Positions 17,715 to 26,386 of a DNA stretch of 64,000 nt are shown here, in pieces. This DNA is from Alphaproteobacteria bacterium (lineage in GTDB: Bacteria; Pseudomonadota; Alphaproteobacteria; Rickettsiales; JABCZZ01): NCBI GenBank assembly GCA_013289445.1, contig JABCZZ010000002.1, positions 31,566 to 95,565 on the forward strand, read 5' to 3'. The stretch's first letter is position 1. Each line of letters starts with the position of its first letter. Both the position numbers and the translations under genes were made by a program. Below the pieces are notes generated by a model, which was not told where the DNA came from, did no database searches, and saw only the letters and a program-made list of their open reading frames with translations.

Positions 17715-18377
17715 ATGCTTCACTCCCGTTTCCCGCTTCTTACTGTTCTGTTCCTCATCGCAACTTCTGCTGCAATGCCTTTGCAAGCGGCCGATGCACC
17801 CCAGCCTGGCGCCACGTCCCATCAGGAACGCGAAGCCTACGCGCATGAATTCGCCCAGTCGGTCGTGACCATTTTGCACGACCCCAAGACCCAATACACC
17901 AACCGCCAGAACACGCTAAGGCGCGCATTCGTCAATTCTGTCGATACCGACTGGATTGCAAAATTCGTGCTCGGCCGCGCATGGCGGGATGCTACTGACG
18001 ATCAACGCGCGCGCTACACCGCGCTGTATGGCAAATTCCTGACAGAAACCTATGTCACTAATTTCGCGGAAAGCCCCGCCAAGACTATCTATGACATCAA
18101 GGTCCTGAGCATCGTCGATGAACCGCAGAACGATTTTGTCGCACATACCCGCATGCAGCTGATGAACCAGTCGGATCTCAAAGTCGACTATCTCGTCAAC
18201 GACAATGGCGGGCATTATCGTGTGCGTGATATCGTGATTGAGAATGTCAGCCTGATCAACACGCATCGCGCAGAATTCACACAACTCGCTGCTCAGCAGG
18301 GTGTCGACGGCGTCATTACCCGTCTGGAGCAGTTGCTCAAGAGTAATCCGCAGGAAATGACCCTAACGATGAAATAG
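17715..18377 (+). CDS. MlaC/Ttg2-family periplasmic lipid-binding protein
   Basis: A 220-aa protein with a signal peptide (LLTVLFLIATSAAMPLQA) followed by one MlaC domain: AHEFAQSVVTILHDP, TDWIAKFVLGRAWRDAT, then FLTETYVTNFAE, and a C-terminal YRVRDIVIENVSLI strand. MlaC shuttles phospholipids between outer and inner membrane; related proteins carry hopanoids or other lipids. The start at 17715 has aagga 8 bases upstream and gives a normal signal peptide. No mlaFED or MCE genes are adjacent, so the partner transporter must be elsewhere. Confidence 0.82.
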   Translation: MLHSRFPLLTVLFLIATSAAMPLQAADAPQPGATSHQEREAYAHEFAQSVVTILHDPKTQYTNRQNTLRRAFVNSVDTDWIAKFVLGRAWRDATDDQRARYTALYGKFLTETYVTNFAESPAKTIYDIKVLSIVDEPQNDFVAHTRMQLMNQSDLKVDYLVNDNGGHYRVRDIVIENVSLINTHRAEFTQLAAQQGVDGVITRLEQLLKSNPQEMTLTMK

Positions 18378-18472
18378 GGCATTATCGGCAGTAAAACCCG
18401 CCATCGCCCGCCCTCCTGACAAGCATATTTCTACACTTTATATCCATTTTATTATATTGTTATATATCATTT

Positions 18473-18498
18473 ATTAACTGAATATTCGTTCAGTTAAT
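18473..18498. promoter_or_regulatory. Perfect 10-bp palindrome, TetR-operator-like
   Basis: ATTAACTGAA (18473-18482) and TTCAGTTAAT (18489-18498) are perfect reverse complements around TATTCG. The ACTGAA-N6-TTCAGT core resembles operators of TetR-family repressors. It lies 164 bases upstream of the 1062-aa gene and 96 bases after the MlaC-like stop. No TetR gene is in the window. Confidence 0.5.
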
Positions 18499-18661
18499 TC
18501 GGGCAATGGGCCCGTCCGCCCTTTAAAAAAATTAGCAAAGAATTAATCAAGCTCCACTACACTGGTAGCTGAATTTTTAGGATTTTTGGCAGGGAATAAA
18601 ATGCCCATGACAGCGCTGCGCGTCAGGATTCAAATAGCCGTAGGAAGGGTGCGCTAGTCCC

Positions 18662-21600
18662 ATGGCATCGGCGTTCTCTCCCACGCTCTACAGAACTGCT
18701 GATAAACATCTCACCGTTCCCGAAATACGCGTGTTTGAGAGGATGGCATGGTTCTATTCGCGTAAGCACCCGCCTTTTGATGCTGCACAGAAACAGTATG
18801 TACGCGAAAAAATGGTGCTGCTTAATTTGGCGCTCTATCCCGATATTTTTGGGCATTATCTAAAAGCCAAGGCGTTCGATGATAAAACAGAGGGGCATAT
18901 CAGCCCTGCGATATACGAAGAGTTTCTTAAAATCTCTGTTTCCCCGGCAATGCAGGCATTCGTGCAGGCCTACGATCCGAGAAACCCCTCTCGTACGGGG
19001 CCATTCTTTGATCTGAGCGCGGCCAAGGCAGAAGAGACAAGCACACAATTTATCAACGCGCTGGATATATCGGATGCGGCAAAAGAATATGCGCTCAATG
19101 CCCTAAAAACCGGCGGCATGGAAGAAAGCCTGCGTTACTGCCGGCAAGCGATCGAAATCTGCGATATGAAATTTATGGAGCAATGGGCGCGGGGAGAATT
19201 TACCTACAAACCTTCCGTCTTTAAAAACAGAGAGGAACTCACGGTATTTTGCGCCAAGATGACTTACCGGCTGTTCTCGTATTTTCCGTCCCCCTACACG
19301 CACGATCTGAAGGCACACATGCGGACTGCGGGCACCAAGTTGTTTGAGCGCCTGCTCGCGCGTGAACAGGAATTATGGAAAATGGAAGCCGATCGGCAGG
19401 TAAATGCAGATGCGCAGGCAAAAGCTGCCAGAGACCTTGCCGAGAAACAGAAGGAACTCGCGTTGAAGCGTCAGGCTGAGCTTATTGCCAATCCGCAACC
19501 TCACAACTACAGCAATGAAAGTCTCGATATTCTGGGGCAGCTATCGCTTCATTCACAAACCACTGCCAGCAATAGTAAAAATGCTGCCCGGCTGCTAGAT
19601 ATCGTACGAGACGCACACGGTATGCTGGATGTGCGTGACAGCAAGGTACAAGAGCTTGGCGACATCCTTTTTTCTACTTACAACCTCACCACGGCTGCAA
19701 AAGCATTCGGCCTTGAAAAACAGGCAAAGAATTTCAGAAGCGATCACGCGTTCATCGTCGGTAGCCAGAGCATCGTTCTGAGCAATCTCTACAAAAGCTC
19801 GCCGGAAGTAAGACATATTGTGGATACGCTGATGCAGCAGGATGACGGTATACTCCTGCTGGCCACACTCTTGCGTGACGAGCAACGCAGTAAAAATTAC
19901 GCGGCATACAGAATGCAAAGCCGGCCTGCTCTTACAGCATTGCGGCAAGACGTGGATACCAAAGCAGCAGCGCTCCATGGGCTTACGCGTGAGGAGACTC
20001 TCAAAGATTTTGCCGAAGACACCGAAGTCGTTAATTTTAAAACCGCGCGAAATAACCTGGCAACAAAAATACGTCAAACCAAGCGCGCCAGGAAAGACCT
20101 GGAAGCTGAAATCCGGCAGGTCTTGCAAGGCCATGAACCTGCTGCAAGTGCGGCCTTACCTATAATCGAAGCAGGGACTGACACGCTGCAGCCGGGATGG
20201 CTATCGACCCTTAAGGAAGAGGGATTTCGGGCGGAAGCGACACCACACCGCAAATTTTTCCGTGTTTGCAGCATTGCATACCCTCACCTTCACTTCGACA
20301 TCAAGAACAGTGACGCGGAGGGTTTTAACAGAGGACTCTCCACACTGCGCATTCTTTCCAGCCAACACGAACCCAATGTTAAGCTTAGCAATGAGCTGGT
20401 GAATGAGTGTGGTTTTATAGAAAATGATGCCGCCAAGACGCTCTGCCACCCGGAATACGGCATCGAAATTTCGAGCGTGGAAGATGTCAACCTTCCCCAG
20501 GCTTTGTGCAAAGCCAGAGAGCGATTTGAAGCCGAAGCATTTAAACAGGAAGCGATGATGGGCAGTATCCGGCGCACCGGTATCGTCATCGAAAGCTCCA
20601 ACACCCCGCATGGCGGCCAGTTCACACTGCGTCATCCGGAATTTGGCAGCGTCCAGGTGGCGCAGCGAGGCTATTTCCGTGAAGAAGACTTCGCCAGCAC
20701 GCAACAACTGCTTAACCGCATCATAGCAAAGCAATCCGCACAAACATCTGCCGCGCCCGCCAGAAATCTGCCCGCGAAGTCCAAAACCGTGCCGGGCACC
20801 ATCTGGACGCCTGAGCCCGGGCAGACGATGCTGCTCTATGACAGCACGACGCTAAAAAACCTTTCTGCCACGCGCAAAAGAATGCCCGGCAACAACTGGC
20901 TCGATCTTATTGAGTGCAGCTCATCACTGCCCAATGTGATGGTGATGGTTCCCTCGCGCATTGCTGACTGGGAAATGCAGGGACGCATTCCCGTATTTGA
21001 TGCCAGCGGCAAACGCAAAGGGTTTGAGCAGATTGATGAGCGTTTTGATGACGATGCTCATCCCCTGTATGCCAGCCATATGCCTGTACGTCAGCTCCTT
21101 AAAACCGCAGCACGCGCGAGGCTCACGCCGGACGGGCATTTCATCATGGAGCCGCGTACCGACAAGACCATCAACCCGAATCTCATTGTCATAGATTTGC
21201 CTGGCGATCGCCGCGAACTATACGATACGCTGCATCAGATCCATCAATCCCCGAAACATCTTCAGACGCAACGCACGCAGGAAGTGTCACAAGGCCATCA
21301 TCACGGAGATAATGCGCTCACCGAGCTTGCTCAGGCACTGCCAGCGAATGTCGGCGCGATAATTATTTCCGATGACTTCGATTATTTTCAACACCACGCA
21401 CCACACACTACGGATAAAGGCATGCCTATCGGGCATGCCAGCACCACAAGCTATCTTGAGGCCGAGTTTGCCGCACACGCGCCTGATTTACGCAGCAGCC
21501 TTGGAGAGAAAGAGGCGCTCACTTTGTCACGAGTTATCGATGAGATTAAAGAATATTGGGTACAACACAACGATGATGAACGTATACTGCAACGTATACT

Positions 21601-21850
21601 GCGCCCCTATTCCACGAGCGGCAGACATGCGAGTCCAAAACAACAACCCGCACACAAGATTAGCGACATCATCAGGTCGGGTGTGAATAAATCCATCGCA
21701 GAAACCGCGCCGCGGGTGGAAGAAAAAAGCAGCAGCGCAAAAGCCTGGACGGATCCGGACTTACGCAAAAAAACCCAAGCGCGCCCCATCGATCCCGCAC
21801 GCGTTGATGAGCGCCCCAATCAATCCGCCGGACCCAATCCGCCTGGATAA
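18662..21850 (+). CDS. Large orphan protein with tandem modules and a PIN-like C-terminal domain
   Basis: A 1062-aa soluble protein that I do not recognise as a whole. An all-helical N-terminal half (about 1-500) includes a Lys/Gln/Ala-rich coiled coil near 235-280. Three similar alpha/beta modules follow (about 515-565, 577-630, 633-690), each with a YP/HP-x-(F/Y/L) hairpin and then a helix. The C-terminal part (about 720-940) looks like a PIN nuclease fold: a strand ending in Asp727 (MLLYDSTTL), VPSRIADWE with Glu771, GDNALTELA with Asp883, and IISDDFDYF with Asp904/905/907, the order of the PIN acidic quartet. The tail is disordered. The ribosome site is poor (aaggg 14 bases away). Function unknown; RNA cleavage is an inference. 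Confidence 0.6.
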   Translation: MASAFSPTLYRTADKHLTVPEIRVFERMAWFYSRKHPPFDAAQKQYVREKMVLLNLALYPDIFGHYLKAKAFDDKTEGHISPAIYEEFLKISVSPAMQAFVQAYDPRNPSRTGPFFDLSAAKAEETSTQFINALDISDAAKEYALNALKTGGMEESLRYCRQAIEICDMKFMEQWARGEFTYKPSVFKNREELTVFCAKMTYRLFSYFPSPYTHDLKAHMRTAGTKLFERLLAREQELWKMEADRQVNADAQAKAARDLAEKQKELALKRQAELIANPQPHNYSNESLDILGQLSLHSQTTASNSKNAARLLDIVRDAHGMLDVRDSKVQELGDILFSTYNLTTAAKAFGLEKQAKNFRSDHAFIVGSQSIVLSNLYKSSPEVRHIVDTLMQQDDGILLLATLLRDEQRSKNYAAYRMQSRPALTALRQDVDTKAAALHGLTREETLKDFAEDTEVVNFKTARNNLATKIRQTKRARKDLEAEIRQVLQGHEPAASAALPIIEAGTDTLQPGWLSTLKEEGFRAEATPHRKFFRVCSIAYPHLHFDIKNSDAEGFNRGLSTLRILSSQHEPNVKLSNELVNECGFIENDAAKTLCHPEYGIEISSVEDVNLPQALCKARERFEAEAFKQEAMMGSIRRTGIVIESSNTPHGGQFTLRHPEFGSVQVAQRGYFREEDFASTQQLLNRIIAKQSAQTSAAPARNLPAKSKTVPGTIWTPEPGQTMLLYDSTTLKNLSATRKRMPGNNWLDLIECSSSLPNVMVMVPSRIADWEMQGRIPVFDASGKRKGFEQIDERFDDDAHPLYASHMPVRQLLKTAARARLTPDGHFIMEPRTDKTINPNLIVIDLPGDRRELYDTLHQIHQSPKHLQTQRTQEVSQGHHHGDNALTELAQALPANVGAIIISDDFDYFQHHAPHTTDKGMPIGHASTTSYLEAEFAAHAPDLRSSLGEKEALTLSRVIDEIKEYWVQHNDDERILQRILRPYSTSGRHASPKQQPAHKISDIIRSGVNKSIAETAPRVEEKSSSAKAWTDPDLRKKTQARPIDPARVDERPNQSAGPNPPG

Positions 21851-21946
21851 AATAATGCGCTGCAATTGCGCTTCCCAGAAACGCGAAAAGCCGTTAGAAT
21901 CAACGACAAGCATCCTAGTTACCACATAAAAATATCGGGAGGAATC

Positions 21947-22432
21947 ATGCGAAAACATTCATTGGTTCTCGTACTTGCGACCACCAGTTGCATCATGGCG
22001 TTCGCGTCTGCAGCGCAGGCAGATGACGGCTATGGCATGCCCATGCCTCCGGGCATGAACGGCGCGCCCAATGCCGCGCACCCGACACCGGGTGGCGATG
22101 CGCAAATGCCCCCGGGCGGCCCGCAGGATATGGACGGTGCGCCAGGTGGTGACGATAGCGATAAGCCGCCGCAGCGTGGCGATGCGCCTCCTCCACCTCC
22201 AGGTGGCGACATGCCTCCGCCACCGCGTGGTGATGCCCCTCCCCCGCCTCCTGCTGGCGATATGCCCCCACCGCCACGGGAAGATGCACCGCCGCCTCCG
22301 CCCCTCGGGAGCGATCAGGATATGAATGGTGCACCGCCGCCGCCGCGTGACGATAATGGCGGTGCAGCTCCGCCTCCGTCTCCGGGTGGCGACAACGGCG
22401 CACCTACTCCTTCGCCACACGGCCGCGAGTAG
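21947..22432 (+). CDS. Secreted proline/glycine/aspartate-rich repeat protein
   Basis: A 161-aa protein with a signal peptide (LVLVLATTSCIMAFASAAQA) followed by low-complexity repeats of the form (R/A/G)GD(A/M)PPPPP. At least five GD-x-PPPP units occur between residues 75 and 130, and NGAP recurs. No folded domain is evident; it is probably a flexible cell-wall or periplasmic linker, or exported matrix protein. The start at 21947 is set by ggaggaatc upstream and the normal signal peptide. The repeats make the gene prone to slippage. Confidence 0.7.
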   Translation: MRKHSLVLVLATTSCIMAFASAAQADDGYGMPMPPGMNGAPNAAHPTPGGDAQMPPGGPQDMDGAPGGDDSDKPPQRGDAPPPPPGGDMPPPPRGDAPPPPPAGDMPPPPREDAPPPPPLGSDQDMNGAPPPPRDDNGGAAPPPSPGGDNGAPTPSPHGRE

Positions 22433-22445
22433 ACGTCACCGCAGA

Positions 22446-23249
22446 TCAGCTTACGCTTTCAGCGCTGTAGCGGGCGATAAGCCCGGTGCGTACGGCCACG
22501 CGGTACATCCAGTTAAAGAATCCACAGGCGAGAATGATGTAGCCAACGGCAAGTGCGGCGCCGATAAGCAATGAGCCGGAAGAAACGCCGCCGCCTTTGA
22601 CGATGCTGCGAATGCCCTCAAACACGTAAGAGGGCGGAAGCAGATACGCCACGCACTGCATCCAGTGCGGTAGTGTGGCGAGCGGATAGAATACGCCGAC
22701 AAAGGGCGAAATCAGTGCAGGAATCGGCCAGACGAACCATTCCGCTGCCGGCCCCAGGCGCAGCACCACGGCACTGCCGAAAATACCCAGACCGATGGCA
22801 AAGAGAAACAATACCAGCAGAAACGGCACGATCAGCGCGCCGTAGGCAAAGATCGAAAGACCGAATGCGAACGTAGCCAGCAGCAGCATCACCACCAGCC
22901 CCACGGCACTCGTAAAAATGCTGGAGACAACATGCCCTGCCACATATTCAGCGATGGAAATAGGTGCCGCAAAAATATTGAGGAAATTGCGCGACCACAC
23001 ATCCTCAAAGAACGCCATGGTGACGCCCTGCATCACGCGGATGAAAAAGTCCCACATCAACACTGCGCCCAGCATGGCGGGCACAAAGCTGAAGCCGGTC
23101 ATGGCAACGCTGTTGAGATAACGCGTGATGAATCCCCACAGCAAGATATCCACCGTCACCCACGCAAACAGCGGCACTATACGCGTAGCGCTTCCGCACA
23201 TGAGATAAAAAACGCGCAGCACTATAGCAAAAACCCGTCCTGATCGCAT
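22446..23249 (-). CDS. ABC-2 type transporter permease
   Basis: A 267-aa inner-membrane protein with six hydrophobic segments and the ABC-2 pattern: an amphipathic N-terminus, WDFFIRVMQGVTMAFFEDVWSRNF, and the conserved ISPFVGVFYPLATLPHWMQ segment before the last helices, as in NodJ/DrrB-type exporters. The ATP-binding gene ends 2 bases upstream, so they form one transporter. The substrate is unknown; family members export polysaccharides, drugs or lipids. Confidence 0.87.
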   Translation of the reverse strand: MRSGRVFAIVLRVFYLMCGSATRIVPLFAWVTVDILLWGFITRYLNSVAMTGFSFVPAMLGAVLMWDFFIRVMQGVTMAFFEDVWSRNFLNIFAAPISIAEYVAGHVVSSIFTSAVGLVVMLLLATFAFGLSIFAYGALIVPFLLVLFLFAIGLGIFGSAVVLRLGPAAEWFVWPIPALISPFVGVFYPLATLPHWMQCVAYLLPPSYVFEGIRSIVKGGGVSSGSLLIGAALAVGYIILACGFFNWMYRVAVRTGLIARYSAESVS

Positions 23250-23251
23250 GG

Positions 23252-24010
23252 TTATTTCTCCCTGAGCGTAAGCGGCTCACGCGCCACCGCGATGAATAAT
23301 TCCTCAAGCGAGGCCTTGCCATGTTCAGCGGGCATCGTACGCGGATTGCCAGAGAGCAGGATTTCCCCATGCGACAGGAACAGCACCCGGTCGCACACCG
23401 TCTCGACTTCGTACATGTTATGCGAGGTCCACAGAATACCGCAGGATTCCTTTGCCGCGATGTCTTTGATCTGCGTGCGTATATCACTGGCCGTCGCCGG
23501 GTCGAGCGAAGCAGTGGGCTCGTCAAGCAGCAGCAGGCTCGGGTGATTGAGCAGCGCCTTGGCGAGACCCACACGCGTCTGTTCGCCGGAGGAAAGTACG
23601 CCGCAATTAGTGTCGCGAAAACGCGCGAGATCAAACTGCACGAGCAACGCTTCGATGCGGGCACGCAAGTCCTTCACACCATACATCAAGCCGAAAACGC
23701 GCAGATTGCGCCACACCGTAAGATTGCCGGGCAACGCCGCATATACTGCCGCAAAATTGGCACGCTCCAGCGCCTTTACGCGCTGGCGGGCGACGTTGAA
23801 ACCTTCGATAGTAATGCTGCCCGCACTCGCCTCGAGCACGCCCAGAATCATGCTGATGGTCGTGGTCTTGCCGGCACCATTGGGCCCAAGCAGCCCTACG
23901 ATCTCGCCGCGTTTAACGGTGAAGGAGATATGGTCAACCGCAGGCGTACCGCCGTAAATCTTGCTTACACCCGATAAGCTGAGCACGTCCTGCTGGCTTT
24001 GCCCGGGCAT
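23252..24010 (-). CDS. ABC transporter ATP-binding protein (exporter, ABC-2 partner)
   Basis: A 252-aa ATPase. Walker A GPNGAGKTT, Q-loop region near AAVYAALPG, signature LSSGEQTR, Walker B LLLLDEPTASLD and the switch His in TSHNM are all intact. The C-terminal stretch resembles NodI/DrrA-type subunits. The start at MPGQSQQD (24010) is chosen because the longer reading adds a non-family hydrophobic stretch overlapping the slipin gene. It lies 10 bases after the slipin stop and 2 bases before the permease. Confidence 0.9.
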   Translation of the reverse strand: MPGQSQQDVLSLSGVSKIYGGTPAVDHISFTVKRGEIVGLLGPNGAGKTTTISMILGVLEASAGSITIEGFNVARQRVKALERANFAAVYAALPGNLTVWRNLRVFGLMYGVKDLRARIEALLVQFDLARFRDTNCGVLSSGEQTRVGLAKALLNHPSLLLLDEPTASLDPATASDIRTQIKDIAAKESCGILWTSHNMYEVETVCDRVLFLSHGEILLSGNPRTMPAEHGKASLEELFIAVAREPLTLREK

Positions 24011-24020
24011 AGTGATGACT

Positions 24021-24779
24021 CTACTTGCCCGGTTTATTATTAAGATAATTAGAAAGACTGCCGGCCAGGGTGACCATATCCGAAGGCAGCAGCACAATAG
24101 TCGTGGTGTTATGATCGGCGCCGACTTCCGTTACCATCTGCATGCGGCGAAGCTCAAGCGCCAGCGGATTGGCGGCAATCATCTTGGCGGCATCGGTCAG
24201 CTTTTGTGCGGCTTCAGATTCCGCTTCCGCCTTGATGATGCGCGCACGCTTTTCGCGCACCGCTTCGGCTTCCATCGCCATGACGCGCTGCATCGAGGTG
24301 GGAATCTCGACATCCTTCATCTCCACCATTTCAATCTTGATACCCCATGCTTCCGTGGTCTCATCGACAATGGTGCGCAGCGTTTCATTGATGGTGTCGC
24401 GCGCCTTGAGCACTTCATCGAGCACATGCTGGCCGATGATGTTGCGCAGCGTCGTCAGCGCTACCTGATAGACTGCTGCCTCATAATTCTCCACGGCGAT
24501 AATGGCTTTTTTGGGATCGACTATTTTATACCACAGCACCGCGCTCACTTTGGCGGACACACTGTCTTTGGTAATGGTTTCCTGCTGCTCGACCGAGACG
24601 GTAACCGTACGCAGGTCAACCGTCACTTTTTTCTCCACCAGCGGAATAATCCAATAGAGTCCGGGGCCCTTAAGCGACTGATAGCGGCCCAACCGGAAAA
24701 CGACGCTGCGTTCGTATTCCTGTGCGATCCTGAAGCCGGAAATGATCACAGCAACGATAATAACGGCGATTCCAGACAT
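24021..24779 (-). CDS. Slipin/stomatin-family (SPFH) membrane protein
   Basis: A 252-aa protein with one N-terminal membrane helix (MSGIAVIIVAVIISGF), an SPFH domain (about 20-180; RLGRYQSLKGPGLYWIIPL, VDLRTVTVSVEQQETITKDSV) and a C-terminal helix with EAVREKRARIIKAEAESEAA. Slipins form oligomeric membrane microdomains. They are often paired with a NfeD protease-like partner, absent here; instead the gene heads an operon with an ABC-2 exporter. A good aagga site precedes the ATG. Confidence 0.92.
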   Translation of the reverse strand: MSGIAVIIVAVIISGFRIAQEYERSVVFRLGRYQSLKGPGLYWIIPLVEKKVTVDLRTVTVSVEQQETITKDSVSAKVSAVLWYKIVDPKKAIIAVENYEAAVYQVALTTLRNIIGQHVLDEVLKARDTINETLRTIVDETTEAWGIKIEMVEMKDVEIPTSMQRVMAMEAEAVREKRARIIKAEAESEAAQKLTDAAKMIAANPLALELRRMQMVTEVGADHNTTTIVLLPSDMVTLAGSLSNYLNNKPGK

Positions 24780-24922
24780 GTGTTTGATTCCTTAAGATTA
24801 ATAGTGGAAGTGAGGATAGGCGTTATACCGGCAACTGCAATAAAAATTGTCTGCCCCTGTCAGGAGACATGTGCGCAGGACTACTACTTGATTCCTGATA
24901 AAATTAATGCCACTACAATCGC

Positions 24923-25783
24923 ATGAAACTTTTACGCTATGGCGACATAGGCAATGAAAAACCCGGGCTGCTCGATGTGAGCGGGCAGATCCGCGATCTC
25001 TCGGGCATTATCAGGGATATCACCCCGGCAACGCTCAGCCCTGTGGCGTTGCAGAAAATCGCGCTTGCTGATCCCCTCAGCCTTCCGCTGGTCGACGGCA
25101 AACCCCGCATCGGCCCTTGCGTGAGCGGCGTGCCCAAGCTTGTCGGCGTGGGCCTCAATTACAGCGATCACGCTAAAGAAACCGGCGCCAAGACTCCCAA
25201 GGAACCTGTGCTGTTTCTCAAAGCCGTGAGTGCCATCTCAGGCCCCAATGACGATATCGTCATCCCGCAGGCGTCACATAAAACCGATCACGAAGTGGAG
25301 CTCGCCGTCGTCATCGGCACCAAGGCAAGCTATGTCAGTGTACAGAACGCACCCATTTACATCGCCGGTTATTGCGTGGCCAACGATGTCTCCGAACGTG
25401 AATTCCAGATGGAACGCGGCGGCAACTGGTCCAAAGGCAAGAGCGCTGATTCCTTCGCGCCTATCGGCCCTTATCTGGTCACTGCCGAGGAAGTACCCCA
25501 TCCCCAGGCGCTGCATCTGTTCTGTGAAGTTAACGGTGTGCGTGTGCAGGACAGCAATACCTCTGAAATGATCTTTCCGGTCTATGAGCTGGTAAGTTAC
25601 ATCAGCCAGTTCATGACGCTGATGCCGGGCGACATCATCCTGACGGGCACGCCCGCCGGTGTCGGCATGGGCGCTGTGCCGCCGCGTTTCTTAAAACCCG
25701 GCGACGTGGTGCGCGTCAGCATTGCCGGGCTGGGTTCGCAGGAACAAAATGTCGTGACCTACATCCCCGCCCTGCACGTATAA
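24923..25783 (+). CDS. Fumarylacetoacetate hydrolase family protein
   Basis: A 286-aa FAH-fold enzyme: a short N-terminal domain, then the catalytic domain starting at KLVGVGLNYSDHAKE. The metal-binding acidic residues lie in HEVELAVVIG and VANDVSEREFQ, with GKSADSFAPIGPYL and ILTGTPAGVGMG also visible. Relatives are ureidoglycolate lyase, 2-hydroxyhepta-2,4-dienedioate isomerase/decarboxylase and acylpyruvases. No aromatic-degradation neighbour helps to choose, so the substrate is open. It appears monocistronic and divergent from the slipin operon. Confidence 0.88.
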   Translation: MKLLRYGDIGNEKPGLLDVSGQIRDLSGIIRDITPATLSPVALQKIALADPLSLPLVDGKPRIGPCVSGVPKLVGVGLNYSDHAKETGAKTPKEPVLFLKAVSAISGPNDDIVIPQASHKTDHEVELAVVIGTKASYVSVQNAPIYIAGYCVANDVSEREFQMERGGNWSKGKSADSFAPIGPYLVTAEEVPHPQALHLFCEVNGVRVQDSNTSEMIFPVYELVSYISQFMTLMPGDIILTGTPAGVGMGAVPPRFLKPGDVVRVSIAGLGSQEQNVVTYIPALHV

Positions 25784-25831
25784 GCCTGAATACGCATTGA
25801 CCGTATAAAAAAGCAGGACTCTAATGGCGCC

Positions 25832-26383
25832 ATGGTGAAGAGTCGATTAAACCGATATTTTACTGATCATATTGCGGGCATCCATTATGCGGCGCGCATT
25901 TGCATCGGCACCACCATCCTCTGGCCCCTGCTGCAATATCTGCATGTAAACAACCCGGTCTGGGCGCTTGTTTCGCTCATCGTTGTCACCGAACCGCAGA
26001 TGCGCCCGGCATGGCTCGCCTTCCGCGCGCGCATCATCAACACGCTCATCGGCTCTGCCATCGGGCTGGTGTTCCTGCTGATGCTGGGGCCGCAGATCTG
26101 GCTGCTTACCCCGGCACTCACAGTCAGCGCATTGATCTCAAGCTATCTGAGCCGCGGGCAGCAGGGCTGGCGCATTGCACCGGTCACTACCGCGCTGGTC
26201 GTGTCCGCTGCACTGGCCGATCCTGCCGCACATCATTTGCTTGCGATTCCCCTGCAGCGCACCATGGAAGTACTGCTGGGCAGCACGATGGCATTGGTAG
26301 TCACCGCAACCCTTGCACGCGTCTGGCTTCCGCCTGAAACCACCCCGGCGGGCCATGCGCGCGCTGCCGCAGAAAGAAAGTAA
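25832..26383 (+). CDS. FUSC-like membrane protein (aromatic acid exporter half-protein)
   Basis: A 183-aa protein with about five hydrophobic segments covering only the N-terminal membrane part of the FUSC/YccS family: PVWALVSLIVVTEPQMRPAW is the diagnostic helix. It lacks the cytoplasmic domain and second TM repeat of 600-700-aa relatives, but short stand-alone versions exist, and the reading frame is intact, so it need not be a fragment. It converges with the Spy-like gene, leaving only 3 bases between stops. Confidence 0.7.
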   Translation: MVKSRLNRYFTDHIAGIHYAARICIGTTILWPLLQYLHVNNPVWALVSLIVVTEPQMRPAWLAFRARIINTLIGSAIGLVFLLMLGPQIWLLTPALTVSALISSYLSRGQQGWRIAPVTTALVVSAALADPAAHHLLAIPLQRTMEVLLGSTMALVVTATLARVWLPPETTPAGHARAAAERK

Positions 26384-26386
26384 ATT

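Noticed and set aside
22030..22420. Several overlapping open frames on both strands in the proline-rich gene
   Set aside because: They result from the GC-rich repeat composition. Only the plus frame from 21947 has a signal peptide and ribosome site.
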